This document shows positions 1 to 6,522 of a DNA stretch of 64,000 bases, one piece after another. Within the stretch, counting starts at the first letter, position 1; each line of letters starts with the position of its first letter. The notes beneath the pieces were generated by a model. The model worked only from the letters and a program-made list of their open reading frames with translations. It was not told where the DNA came from and made no database searches. Both the position numbers and the translations under genes were made by a program. Source of the DNA: Deinococcus alpinitundrae (GTDB lineage Bacteria > Deinococcota > Deinococci > Deinococcales > Deinococcaceae); NCBI RefSeq assembly GCF_009982895.1, contig NZ_WXZL01000006.1, positions 150,528 to 214,527 on the forward strand, in the 5' to 3' direction.

Positions 1-2
1 TC

Positions 3-791
3 CAGGTAGACGCCTACGACGCCTCTCGCCATGCCGGGCCACCGTTGCTGCAAAATATTGCCCGGCTGCTGCCCCAGGTATCGGCGGGCGTGAACGTCAC
101 GTGCCGGGTCGGCACCCAGGCCGTCACCGTGCAGACCGACCAGAGCGGCCACGCCCGCTGCGATCTGGCCGCCACCGGAGCCGTGACAGTGAATCTGGCG
201 AGCGGCGAGGCGCTGACGCCCGACATTCCCAGTCTGCCCGACGCCCCGGTAGTCGTTGTCAGCGACCTCGACGATACCGTGCTGATGACCGGGGGGCCGC
301 AAGGCCGGGCGCTGGCCACCTTTCTGAACGCCACCGTGAGCAACCGGGCCGCCTTCCCCGATATCGCGCCGCTGTACCACGACTTCGCGGTGCGGGGCCT
401 GCCCATCGTCTACCTCTCCAACAGTCCGCTGGGTCTCAGCGAATTTCTGCGCTCGGTGCTGCCCGCGCGCGGCTTGCCCAGCGGCCCGCTGCTGCTGCGC
501 CCGCTCGACTGGATATCGCTGAGCGCCTCCAAAAGCTTCAAGACCCAGTCGCTGAATGCCCTCGCCGCCGATCTGCCGGGCCAGTTCGTGCTCATCGGCG
601 ACACCGACCAGAAAGACCCGGAGGTGTACGCCGCTTTTGCCGGGGCGCACCCCGGCAGGGTGAAAGGCATCGCCATCCGTGACGTGTCGGGCGCGGTAAG
701 GCGAGCCGAGGTCTTGAGGGTGTTGGCAAACCTCGGCGTGCCGGTGGTCATCAGCCCGGACGCTTCGGCCTTCGCCGCACTGGTGCGCTGA
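3..791 (+). CDS. App1-family phosphatase (DUF2183), 5' end outside window
   Basis: The frame is open to the left edge, so the true start lies upstream; 262 codons are visible. The central DLDDT motif preceded by a hydrophobic beta strand is the HAD-type nucleophile motif of the App1 (phosphatidate phosphatase, DUF2183) catalytic domain. Further along, the segments YLSNSPLG and IGDTDQKDPEVY match the second and last HAD motifs. The family removes phosphate from lipid or other phosphomonoesters; the substrate here is unknown. An IS630 element begins 6 bp after the stop codon, so any original 3' neighbour or terminator has been displaced. Family assignment is fairly sure, function is not. Confidence 0.8.
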   Translation, partial: QVDAYDASRHAGPPLLQNIARLLPQVSAGVNVTCRVGTQAVTVQTDQSGHARCDLAATGAVTVNLASGEALTPDIPSLPDAPVVVVSDLDDTVLMTGGPQGRALATFLNATVSNRAAFPDIAPLYHDFAVRGLPIVYLSNSPLGLSEFLRSVLPARGLPSGPLLLRPLDWISLSASKSFKTQSLNALAADLPGQFVLIGDTDQKDPEVYAAFAGAHPGRVKGIAIRDVSGAVRRAEVLRVLANLGVPVVISPDASAFAALVR

Positions 792-818
792 GTTTAGAGC
801 ATTTGACATAATAGCTTC

Positions 819-1202
819 ATGAATACAGCCGGAGTACGTGGGTACAGCTTGGAGCTTCGAACTCGAATCGTCGCGCTGGTGCTGGGCGGCGCTTCACCGG
901 ACGAAGCGGCAAAACATTTTTCTGTCCATGTCGATACGGTCAAAAATTATCTGGAACGGCACCGCCAGAATACCTTGCACGTTGTCGCCAAGCCGACCGG
1001 CCGTCACCGCACGGTGACGGCCCACCATGAGCAACAGCTTCTCGCCCAACTCGAGACCCATCGGGACGCAACGCTGCAAGAGCATGCGGACTTGCTGGAA
1101 GCTGCGACCGGATTGAAGGTCAGCTACAAAACGGTTGACCGGGTCTTTCGCCGCCATAAGATCACCCATAAAAAAAACGCTGGTCGCCAGAGAACGCCGT
1201 GA
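819..1202 (+). CDS. IS630 transposase, N-terminal frame (HTH)
   Basis: This 127-residue frame starts at ATG 24 bp inside the element. It contains the N-terminal helix-turn-helix region of IS630 transposases (LGGASPDEAAKHFSVHVDTV, then a second helical DNA-binding part). It runs into a run of eight A at 1170-1177, after which the DDE half continues in the +1 frame. This looks like the frameshift or transcript-slippage site often seen in this family. Without slippage the product stops soon after the A run and would lack a catalytic domain. Confidence 0.85.
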   Translation: MNTAGVRGYSLELRTRIVALVLGGASPDEAAKHFSVHVDTVKNYLERHRQNTLHVVAKPTGRHRTVTAHHEQQLLAQLETHRDATLQEHADLLEAATGLKVSYKTVDRVFRRHKITHKKNAGRQRTP

Positions 1203-1773
1203 GGAACTGCGTTCGCAGTTCCAGGGCGACCTTGCACCCTATCTCCAACACCCTGAGCGCCTGGTGTTCCTCGACGAAAGTGGTTTCCATATCGCGATGA
1301 CCCGTGGGTATGGGCGTGCCCCCAGCCATGAGCGGGCCATTGAACAGGTGCCGAGAAATCACGGTCGCAATCAAACGTTGATCTGTGCACTCAATCTGGC
1401 CGGGCCGCAGGCGGCCATGGTCATTGACGGCGCACTGGATGGGGCAACGTTCGAGTGGTATGTCAGAGACATTCTCTGTCCAACACTTCAAAGGGGACAG
1501 GTCGTTGTGTTGGACAACCTGTCCTCGCATCACCGAGCGTCCATTCGGACGCTCATCGAAGCTCAGGGCTGCGAGATGCTGTTCACCTCACCCTACAGTC
1601 CGGATCTCAACCCGATTGAGTTGATGTTTTCGAAAATCAAAGCGCTGGTGCGGGGTGGTGCCTGGCGGGTGGTGCCTGAGTTGCTCAACGCCATTGGCAG
1701 CGCGTTGGACGCTGTGAAGCGGTTGGATATTGAACACTGGTTTAAACACGCCCATCCCCAGATTCTATTGTGA
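1135..1773 (+). CDS. IS630 transposase, C-terminal DDE frame
   Basis: This is the catalytic half of the transposase. The DDE triad is readable as FLDESGF (first Asp), VVLDNLSSHH (second Asp) and SPDLNPIELMFSKIK (Glu in the typical NPIE context). The apparent ATG at the start of the open frame overlaps the first frame; the functional protein is more likely a fusion made by slipping at the A8 run near 1170, since the conserved region begins directly after that run. A shift from frame A to this frame corresponds to losing one A or gaining two. Confidence 0.85.
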   Translation: MTGSFAAIRSPIKKTLVARERREELRSQFQGDLAPYLQHPERLVFLDESGFHIAMTRGYGRAPSHERAIEQVPRNHGRNQTLICALNLAGPQAAMVIDGALDGATFEWYVRDILCPTLQRGQVVVLDNLSSHHRASIRTLIEAQGCEMLFTSPYSPDLNPIELMFSKIKALVRGGAWRVVPELLNAIGSALDAVKRLDIEHWFKHAHPQILL

Positions 1774-1798
1774 CAAATGCTCTAGAACTGTTCAGGGT

Positions 1799-2380
1799 TC
1801 ACTGCGCCGCTGGCTCTACAGCTCTTTCCTCGGCGCGCAGTATCGCCTGACGCAGCAGCCGGATCTGGCCCCGGTCACTCAGTTCCTCTTCCATGACGTG
1901 AAACCAGATCCAGTGGTGGTTCATGTCGGTGAAGCCCGGCAGCGTCAGGCGCTCACCGAGCCAGGTGTCGTCTCGCCGTGCCAGCTCGCTCAGGGTCACT
2001 TGGCGCACCCCGGCCAGCTCAGCCAGCAGTTCCTCCAGCTCGAAGCCCCGCACTGCCAGGCCGTGCTCGCCGTAAGTCATGGCCCCCAGGGAGCGGTCAT
2101 ACTCCGGTACGTCGCCCGCGAAGGGGTCAAGCCCCTGAAAGCTGATGAACTGGTAGGCCCGCTCGGCGGCGGCCAGGTGGCCCAGCAGCATGGCGATGGA
2201 GTGTGGGAAGTCGTCGTAGGTGGTGTCCAACTCGGCCCGGTCCAGGCCCGCCACCGCTTGCAGGGTGGTCAGGCGGGCGTAGCTCAGCATCTCGACGAGC
2301 ACGCCGATCGTGGGCGAGTAGGCCGGCTCAGGGTCAATCCGCAGTGCCCGTGCCCAGGCTTCGGGGGTGGGTGACGTCAT
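1799..2380 (-). CDS. DinB-family (DUF664-like) four-helix protein, distal copy
   Basis: A 193-residue paralogue of the next gene. DinB proteins are four-helix bundles with a metal site formed by His residues; here LLGHLAAAERAYQ and NHHWIWFHVMEEELSDRGQI carry the expected His positions, though the last motif reads SDRG where the partner has SHRG, so one metal ligand may be missing. Deinococcus carries many DinB paralogues, often stress induced. It overlaps the upstream copy by 4 bp (ATGA), so translation is probably coupled. Its stop lies 16 bp from the end of the IS630 element. The biochemical role is unknown; some relatives are thiol transferases. Confidence 0.8.
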   Translation of the reverse strand: MTSPTPEAWARALRIDPEPAYSPTIGVLVEMLSYARLTTLQAVAGLDRAELDTTYDDFPHSIAMLLGHLAAAERAYQFISFQGLDPFAGDVPEYDRSLGAMTYGEHGLAVRGFELEELLAELAGVRQVTLSELARRDDTWLGERLTLPGFTDMNHHWIWFHVMEEELSDRGQIRLLRQAILRAEERAVEPAAQ

Positions 2381-2910
2381 GATTTCAGCGCCTTGCGAAG
2401 CAGCCGGATCTGTCCCCGGTGGCTGACCTCGTCTTCCATGACGTGAAACCAGGCCCAGTGCTGGTTGGCATCACCAAAAAGAGGGGAGGCCAGCCAAGCA
2501 TCGTCACGCTCGGCCAAGTTGCTCAGCGTCACGGCACGGACGGCAGCCAGATTGCTCAGCAACTCGTCCAGGGTGCGGCCCCGGACCCTCTCGCCCTCGG
2601 CTCCGAAGGTCATGGCCCCGAGGTAAGGCGCGTATTCGGGCAGCAGCGGTTCCACCGGGTCAACGCCCTCAAAACTCAGATATTGGTAAATCCTGTCGGT
2701 GGCGGCGATGTGGGCCAGCAGCATCCCGATGGAGTTGGTGAAGTTGGCGGGCACAGCGTCCAGCTCGGCCACGCTCAGGCCCTCGGCGGCCTGCAAGGTG
2801 GTGTGGCGGGCATACGCCATCATCTGCACCAGCGCCCCGATCTGCGGCGTGTAAGGCGGCTGCGGTTCGATGCGGTAGAGGCACTGAACTTCGTCTTGAC
2901 TGGGACACAT
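2377..2910 (-). CDS. DinB-family (DUF664-like) four-helix protein, proximal copy
   Basis: A 177-residue protein with DinB-type helices and the likely metal ligands in LLAHIAATDRIYQ and HWAWFHVMEDEVSHRGQI. The start is supported by a -10-like TACACT ending 6 nt before the ATG, the leaderless layout common in Deinococcus. It is the first gene of a two-gene unit with the overlapping downstream paralogue. The two proteins align along their whole length, so they are a tandem duplication. Function is inferred only at family level. Confidence 0.82.
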   Translation of the reverse strand: MCPSQDEVQCLYRIEPQPPYTPQIGALVQMMAYARHTTLQAAEGLSVAELDAVPANFTNSIGMLLAHIAATDRIYQYLSFEGVDPVEPLLPEYAPYLGAMTFGAEGERVRGRTLDELLSNLAAVRAVTLSNLAERDDAWLASPLFGDANQHWAWFHVMEDEVSHRGQIRLLRKALKS

Positions 2911-2941
2911 GGCGGCAGTGTAGTGCGGGTGCGCGGCTCGG

Positions 2942-3622
2942 CTACTTGCGGCAGTCCAGCCGCACCCGGAAGCTGGGCGTGGGGGTGGTGTATGTCACGC
3001 CGGAACTCGTCGCCGCCGCGATGCTGGGATCGATCTCGACCAGCAGCTTGGACGGCTGGGCCAGGCTGGGCAGGGCGTCGTCGGCGTAGAAGGGAATGTT
3101 GAAGGTCATTCCGGCGGCCTGCGGCAGCTTGCGGTACTTGAGTTGCTGGAGGTTGTCCGAGGTCAGCGTCGTGCCGTCGGCCAAGACCAGCGTGAATTCC
3201 TTGAGGCCGCTGTTGAGGGCATCGACGCTGCGCGTGCTGCCGTTTTTCCATTCCAGGTTGAGGATGTAGCCGGGGTGGGTACCGTACTCGAAGCCGGGCT
3301 TGAACGAGTTGACGGTCATGCGCCACACGCCGTTGAAGAGGGTCTCGCCCAGGCAGCCTTCCAGCGAGGGCTTCTGGTTGGCCCCGCCGGGCGCAGTGGC
3401 GGTGGTTGAAGTCGCCGCGCCGCCCAGCGTGAGCGTGGTGCCCTTGAGGCTACTCTGCACGCCCAGCAGCTTGAGGGCCGAGAGCGGCACATAGGTCTGC
3501 CCGTTCACCACGATGGCTGGGGTGGGAGCGACCTGACCGCTCACGATGATGCTGTAGGTCGTGTTGGCCGCCTGAGCGCCGCAGAGAAGGAGGGCGAGGG
3601 CCAGCGGAGCAAATCGGTTCAT
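2942..3622 (-). CDS. secreted protein with copper-amine-oxidase-N/stalk-like domain
   Basis: The chosen ATG has an AGGAGG Shine-Dalgarno sequence at 3629-3634 and gives 226 residues with a signal peptide (MNRFAPLALALLLCGAQA). Residues near 30-75 (IVVNGQTYVPLSALKLLGV) match the short copper amine oxidase N-terminal-like domain used as a surface or stalk module in Deinococcus and Firmicutes. The rest is a beta-rich region of unknown fold with a C-terminal FRVRLDCRK. The GH18 gene ends 27 bp upstream, so both are probably co-transcribed. Likely an envelope-associated binding protein; no enzyme motif is seen. Confidence 0.7.
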   Translation of the reverse strand: MNRFAPLALALLLCGAQAANTTYSIIVSGQVAPTPAIVVNGQTYVPLSALKLLGVQSSLKGTTLTLGGAATSTTATAPGGANQKPSLEGCLGETLFNGVWRMTVNSFKPGFEYGTHPGYILNLEWKNGSTRSVDALNSGLKEFTLVLADGTTLTSDNLQQLKYRKLPQAAGMTFNIPFYADDALPSLAQPSKLLVEIDPSIAAATSSGVTYTTPTPSFRVRLDCRK

Positions 3623-3649
3623 GAAAAACCTCCTGCAAAGCACAGAACT

Positions 3650-4834
3650 TCAGGGACGGAAGGCGGATTTCACGGCGTCAAGCAGCGGGTCGCGCTGACC
3701 GGCGGGTTTGCTGGAGAAGTGGGCCTGGCCCAGTGTCCAGACGATGGTGCCGCCCAGGCCCTTCTCACGGGCGTAGCGGCCCTTCTCGGCAATCGATTGG
3801 GCGTCTTCGTAACTGACGAAGCTGCATTTGTCCATGCCCAGCGGCGTGGCTGAACTCAGGTACGGGACTTTGGCGCTGTCGTCCCACTTTCTGGCAGCGG
3901 GGGTGAAGTACCCGGCCATGATGTTGCTGTAGCTCATCTGGCCGTCGTCGGCGGCGATCTTCATGCCCGGCGCGGTCTGCCTGGGTCCGCTCACTCCCTG
4001 GTAGCAGAGGCCGTAAAAGCCGATGCCTAGGCCCAGCTTGCTGGCCGGAACGCCTGCTGCCAGGTAGGCCTTGACGCTGCTGTCCACGCTGCTTGGAGTA
4101 CTCTCGCTCTCGCCCATCAGGGCCGAGGAGTGCCACGACTTCCAGCCCTCGTAGATGCCTGCCATGCCGTAACTCATGATGTTGAGCCGGTCGACCGTCT
4201 GGGCCAGGTCGGCGAAACTGGGCCGGGCTTCCCCCCTGGGAAAGTTTGAATTGACGAAATTGATCGGCACGCTCAGCAGCAGGTTTGGCTGGGCGGCTTT
4301 GAGGGCCACCGCCAGCGCCTTTAGCGGAGCCTGATCGGCGCTCTCGATCGGTTCCCAGTCAAGGTCTACACCATCGAAACCGTAGCCCTGCACGACCTTC
4401 AGGATGTTCTGCACGAACGCCTGGCGCTTGCTGGCCGAGGCCGCGCTCACGAACCCGGCGTGCTCGCCTGCGCCGCCCAGCATCAGGATGGCCTTGACGT
4501 TGTGGGCGTGCGCTTGCTGGACCATCGTTTTGGCCCAGGCCGGGCCGCTCACCGCGTCGATGTCGAAGGTCGTATTGAGGCTGCCGTCGGCGTTGGGGGT
4601 GGCGCGGCCCACGGCGAGGTGGGTCAGTGAGGCCCAGTTCAGTTCGCTGGGCGGCAACAGGTCGCGCTCGTAGCCCACCGCGTAGCCCATCACCCAGGCG
4701 CCCGAACCGGTGTTGGTGGTGTCCGGCGGGGTTGTGGAAGAAGGTGTGGAGGGCGAGCCGGACGACCCGGCGCAGGCTCCCAGCGCGAGAATGAGCGAGA
4801 GGGCCACAATGGACAATGGGGCGGGGCGCGGCAT
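3650..4834 (-). CDS. GH18 family chitinase-like lipoprotein
   Basis: A 394-residue protein with a lipoprotein signal ending LILALGACAG (lipobox LGAC), then a Ser/Thr/Pro-rich linker. The GH18 signature YGFDGVDLDWEP contains the DxxDxDxE motif with the catalytic Glu. The following stretches (YDLAQTV-like and LNIMSYGMAG) fit the TIM-barrel strands, and a Trp near the C-terminus (GTIVWTLGQ) fits the last strand. It should cleave beta-1,4-linked N-acetylglucosamine polymers or act on peptidoglycan-like glycans at the cell surface. The start at the second ATG is chosen for its AGGAGA ribosome site and lipobox spacing. Confidence 0.88.
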   Translation of the reverse strand: MPRPAPLSIVALSLILALGACAGSSGSPSTPSSTTPPDTTNTGSGAWVMGYAVGYERDLLPPSELNWASLTHLAVGRATPNADGSLNTTFDIDAVSGPAWAKTMVQQAHAHNVKAILMLGGAGEHAGFVSAASASKRQAFVQNILKVVQGYGFDGVDLDWEPIESADQAPLKALAVALKAAQPNLLLSVPINFVNSNFPRGEARPSFADLAQTVDRLNIMSYGMAGIYEGWKSWHSSALMGESESTPSSVDSSVKAYLAAGVPASKLGLGIGFYGLCYQGVSGPRQTAPGMKIAADDGQMSYSNIMAGYFTPAARKWDDSAKVPYLSSATPLGMDKCSFVSYEDAQSIAEKGRYAREKGLGGTIVWTLGQAHFSSKPAGQRDPLLDAVKSAFRP

Positions 4835-4881
4835 GGGTTCTCCTGTCACTCTGAAGGTGGGCTGCGGCGGGCTTCGGGTTC

Positions 4882-4909
4882 AGTTTATGTCGGATTTGAG
4901 GCGGAGCAA
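4882..4909 (-). promoter_or_regulatory. candidate promoter of the GH18 gene
   Basis: On the minus strand a TTGCTC (-35-like, 4904-4909) and TAAACT (-10-like, 4882-4887) are separated by 16 bp. They lie about 50 bp upstream of the GH18 start, in the gap after the four-repeat protein gene, so GH18 and the stalk-like gene may form their own unit. Confidence 0.45.
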
Positions 4910-4938
4910 GTCTGAGTCTCAAGCTTGCCCCCTTCCGC

Positions 4939-5589
4939 TCAGTGGGCAACGCGGTTGGCCGCCTGGGCGTTGTCGTTGCGGGCCTGCTGGCGCACCGCCG
5001 GAACCACGCAGACCGCGTCACTTTTGAAGGCTTCGCGCCAGACGTAGCCGCTCAGGCAGGAGTTGGAGCCGGAGGAGCCGTTGGGGTTGCGGCGGGACGC
5101 GGCTTTCGAGTTGTCGTAGGCAACCTGCTGGCGCACCTGGGGCGTCACGCAGACATGGTCGCTGGGAATCGCCTCGCGCCAGACATAGCCGCTGATGCAG
5201 GTGTCGGGGCCGGAAGCCAGCTGAACCGGGGCCAGGCGGTTGGCGGCTTGGGCGTTGTCGTCTCTGGCCTGCTGGCGCACCGCCGGAACCACGCAGACCG
5301 CGTCGCCGTCAAACGCCTCGCGCCACACAAAGCCCCCGACACAGGAATTGGAGCCGGAGGGGCCGTTGGGATCGCGGCGAGACCCGGCCTGCGAGTTGTC
5401 GTAGGCGACCTGCTGGCGCACCTGGGGCGTCACGCAGACATGGTCGCTGGGAATCGCCTCGCGCCAGACATAGCTGGACGCACAGGTGTCGGGGCCGGAG
5501 GTGCCAGCGGCCTGAGCAGGGCTGCCGAGCATGGCGAGGGTGAGGAGGGCGGGCGCGGCGGTCACGAGGGTTTTCAGGATGCTGTTCAT
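4939..5589 (-). CDS. secreted four-repeat Cys/Trp (VWREA) protein
   Basis: A 216-residue protein with a clean signal peptide (cleavage after PAQA, about residue 27) and an AAGGAG ribosome site. The mature part is almost only four tandem units of 47-48 residues starting near 31, 78, 126 and 174. Each unit has two Cys 16 residues apart, the core YVWREA, then VCV-P-VRQQ and an Asp-Asn/Ala-rich helix. Units 1 and 3 resemble each other most, as do 2 and 4, so a two-unit block was duplicated. I recall similar VWRE repeats in secreted actinobacterial proteins but know no assigned function. It shares an upstream palindrome with the lectin gene and the histidine kinase gene. Confidence 0.82.
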   Translation of the reverse strand: MNSILKTLVTAAPALLTLAMLGSPAQAAGTSGPDTCASSYVWREAIPSDHVCVTPQVRQQVAYDNSQAGSRRDPNGPSGSNSCVGGFVWREAFDGDAVCVVPAVRQQARDDNAQAANRLAPVQLASGPDTCISGYVWREAIPSDHVCVTPQVRQQVAYDNSKAASRRNPNGSSGSNSCLSGYVWREAFKSDAVCVVPAVRQQARNDNAQAANRVAH

Positions 5590-5668
5590 GTTTGTTCTCC
5601 TTGGCTGTGTTTCGAGAAGTGGGTTTCGGGAGTGGGCGGGATGCTGGGCCTCTTCTTAATGCTCCTCA

Positions 5669-5698
5669 AGCCTAAGAGGGGGCTTGTCCCGTTGTCTT
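5669..5698 (-). promoter_or_regulatory. predicted promoter of the four-repeat protein gene
   Basis: On the minus strand, AAGACA (-35-like, 5693-5698) and TAGGCT (-10-like, 5669-5674) are spaced by 18 bp. The lectin gene promoter has the same -35-like hexamer and the same 18-bp spacing. The weak hexamers fit an activator-dependent promoter. Confidence 0.5.
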
Positions 5699-5728
5699 GA
5701 GGCCAAACTTGTCCCGGCTTCTGGGACA
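5685..5728. promoter_or_regulatory. 44-bp conserved regulatory block, copy 1 (TGTCCC-N7-GGGACA)
   Basis: The block holds a perfect hyphenated palindrome TGTCCC-GGCTTCT-GGGACA at 5710-5728 and a further TGTCCC half site at 5685-5690, exactly 25 bp away. The same block with the same spacing occurs at 6433-6476. The palindrome centre lies about 57 bp upstream of the predicted transcription start of the four-repeat protein gene. It is most easily explained as an operator for the NarL-type regulator encoded at 8412-9086, which is an inference. Confidence 0.6.
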
Positions 5729-5768
5729 GGGTGCCGGTGTTCGGCGGCCCCGTCCCAGGGCCAGCACC

Positions 5769-6272
5769 TCAGTTGATCGGCACGAATTCGGGAATCAGTT
5801 TCCAGAGTTCGCAGGCTCCGCCGGCGTAGGTGGAGCCGGGATTGAGCGCCATGGGGGACGCGCAGTGATCGGCGTCGAGGTATTGCCCGTTGATCTTGAG
5901 TTGCAGCCGGTTCCAGCCGCCACCCGCCGGAACGAAGCGCCAGAGTTCGCAGGCTCCGCCGGCGTAGGTCGAGCCGGGGTTGAGCGTCACCGGGCTGGCG
6001 CAGTGGTTGGCGTCGAGGAACTGACCGTCGTACTTGAGCTGAATGCGGTAGTAGCCGTCGCCGTTGGGAATGAACTTCCAGAGCTGGCACGCGCCGTCCG
6101 CAAAAGTGGAGCCGGGGTTGAGGCCGAGGTTGGCGGTGCAGTGATCGGCGTCGAGGTACTGGCCGTTGTACTTGAGCTGGAGCCGGTAATACTGCGCCGA
6201 GGCCGACGAGGCGGCGCTCAGGGAAAGGGCGGTCAGGAAGCTGGCGGCGCTGAGCAGCAAGATTTTTTTCAT
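5769..6272 (-). CDS. secreted beta-trefoil (RICIN-type) lectin-like protein
   Basis: A 167-residue protein with a signal peptide (cleavage after SASA) followed by three tandem units of about 46 residues starting near 29, 75 and 121. Each unit reads Y-R-LQLK-NGQYLDADHC, then LNPGSTYAGGACELW. Three such units make one complete beta-trefoil as in RICIN-type lectins. Each unit has two Cys 17 residues apart, probably a disulfide. The protein has no catalytic domain and most likely binds carbohydrate outside the cell. The 3' end is 41 bp from the regulatory block of the four-repeat protein gene, and its own upstream region has the second copy of that block. Confidence 0.8.
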   Translation of the reverse strand: MKKILLLSAASFLTALSLSAASSASAQYYRLQLKYNGQYLDADHCTANLGLNPGSTFADGACQLWKFIPNGDGYYRIQLKYDGQFLDANHCASPVTLNPGSTYAGGACELWRFVPAGGGWNRLQLKINGQYLDADHCASPMALNPGSTYAGGACELWKLIPEFVPIN

Positions 6273-6416
6273 GGCGGGACTCCTTGAAGTGGTCAGGGAA
6301 GGCGGAGGGAAGGCGGGGAGAGGACAACGTCGTCTGGATTTTGCTTTTGGTTGGGCGAATGGTTGGCCTCCTTTGCCGGGGAAAGGGTGGTGCGGCGCGG
6401 TGGTTGAACTGACCAG

Positions 6417-6446
6417 ACCTTAGGCGCGGCGCGGTCCCGTTGTCTT
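6417..6446 (-). promoter_or_regulatory. predicted promoter of the lectin gene
   Basis: On the minus strand, AAGACA (6441-6446) and TAAGGT (6417-6422) are separated by 18 bp, matching the four-repeat gene promoter. The predicted start leaves a leader of about 140 nt before the lectin ATG, which has a GGAG ribosome site. Confidence 0.45.
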
Positions 6447-6476
6447 GAGGCCGCCCGTGTCCCGGCTTCTGGGACA
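6433..6476. promoter_or_regulatory. 44-bp conserved regulatory block, copy 2, between lectin and kinase genes
   Basis: The palindrome TGTCCC-GGCTTCT-GGGACA at 6458-6476 is identical to copy 1 including its 7-bp spacer, and GGTCCC at 6433-6438 repeats the half site 25 bp away. A further GGGACA lies at 6495-6500. The centre is about 57 bp upstream of the predicted lectin transcript start and about 56 bp upstream of the leaderless kinase start, so one operator could serve both divergent promoters. Confidence 0.62.
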
Positions 6477-6510
6477 CGGCGCTCCCTCGGCGGCGGGACA
6501 CAGCGCGGGG

Positions 6511-6516
6511 CATACT
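6511..6516 (+). promoter_or_regulatory. -10 element of leaderless kinase transcript
   Basis: CATACT ends 6 nt before the kinase ATG with no ribosome site between. No good -35 hexamer lies 17 bp upstream, which suits activation from the palindrome at 6458-6476. Confidence 0.55.
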
Positions 6517-6522
6517 CATCGC

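Larger units (their letters stand above)
797..1782 (+). mobile_element. complete IS630-family insertion sequence
   Basis: The element is about 986 bp and is flanked on each side by TA, the target dinucleotide used by IS630/Tc1-mariner elements. Terminal inverted repeats are visible: the left end GAGCATTTGACATAATAG and the reverse complement of the right end differ at 2 of 18 positions. Inside are two overlapping frames for a helix-turn-helix part and a DDE part of the transposase. It sits between the phosphatase gene and the tail of the dinB-like pair and interrupts neither. A second, diverged copy begins at 63533 with the same left end. Confidence 0.92.

Noticed and set aside
6445..6522. Upstream in-frame extension of the histidine kinase (TTG start)
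   Set aside because: It would translate through the palindromic operator and lacks a ribosome site; the leaderless -10 fits ATG 6523.
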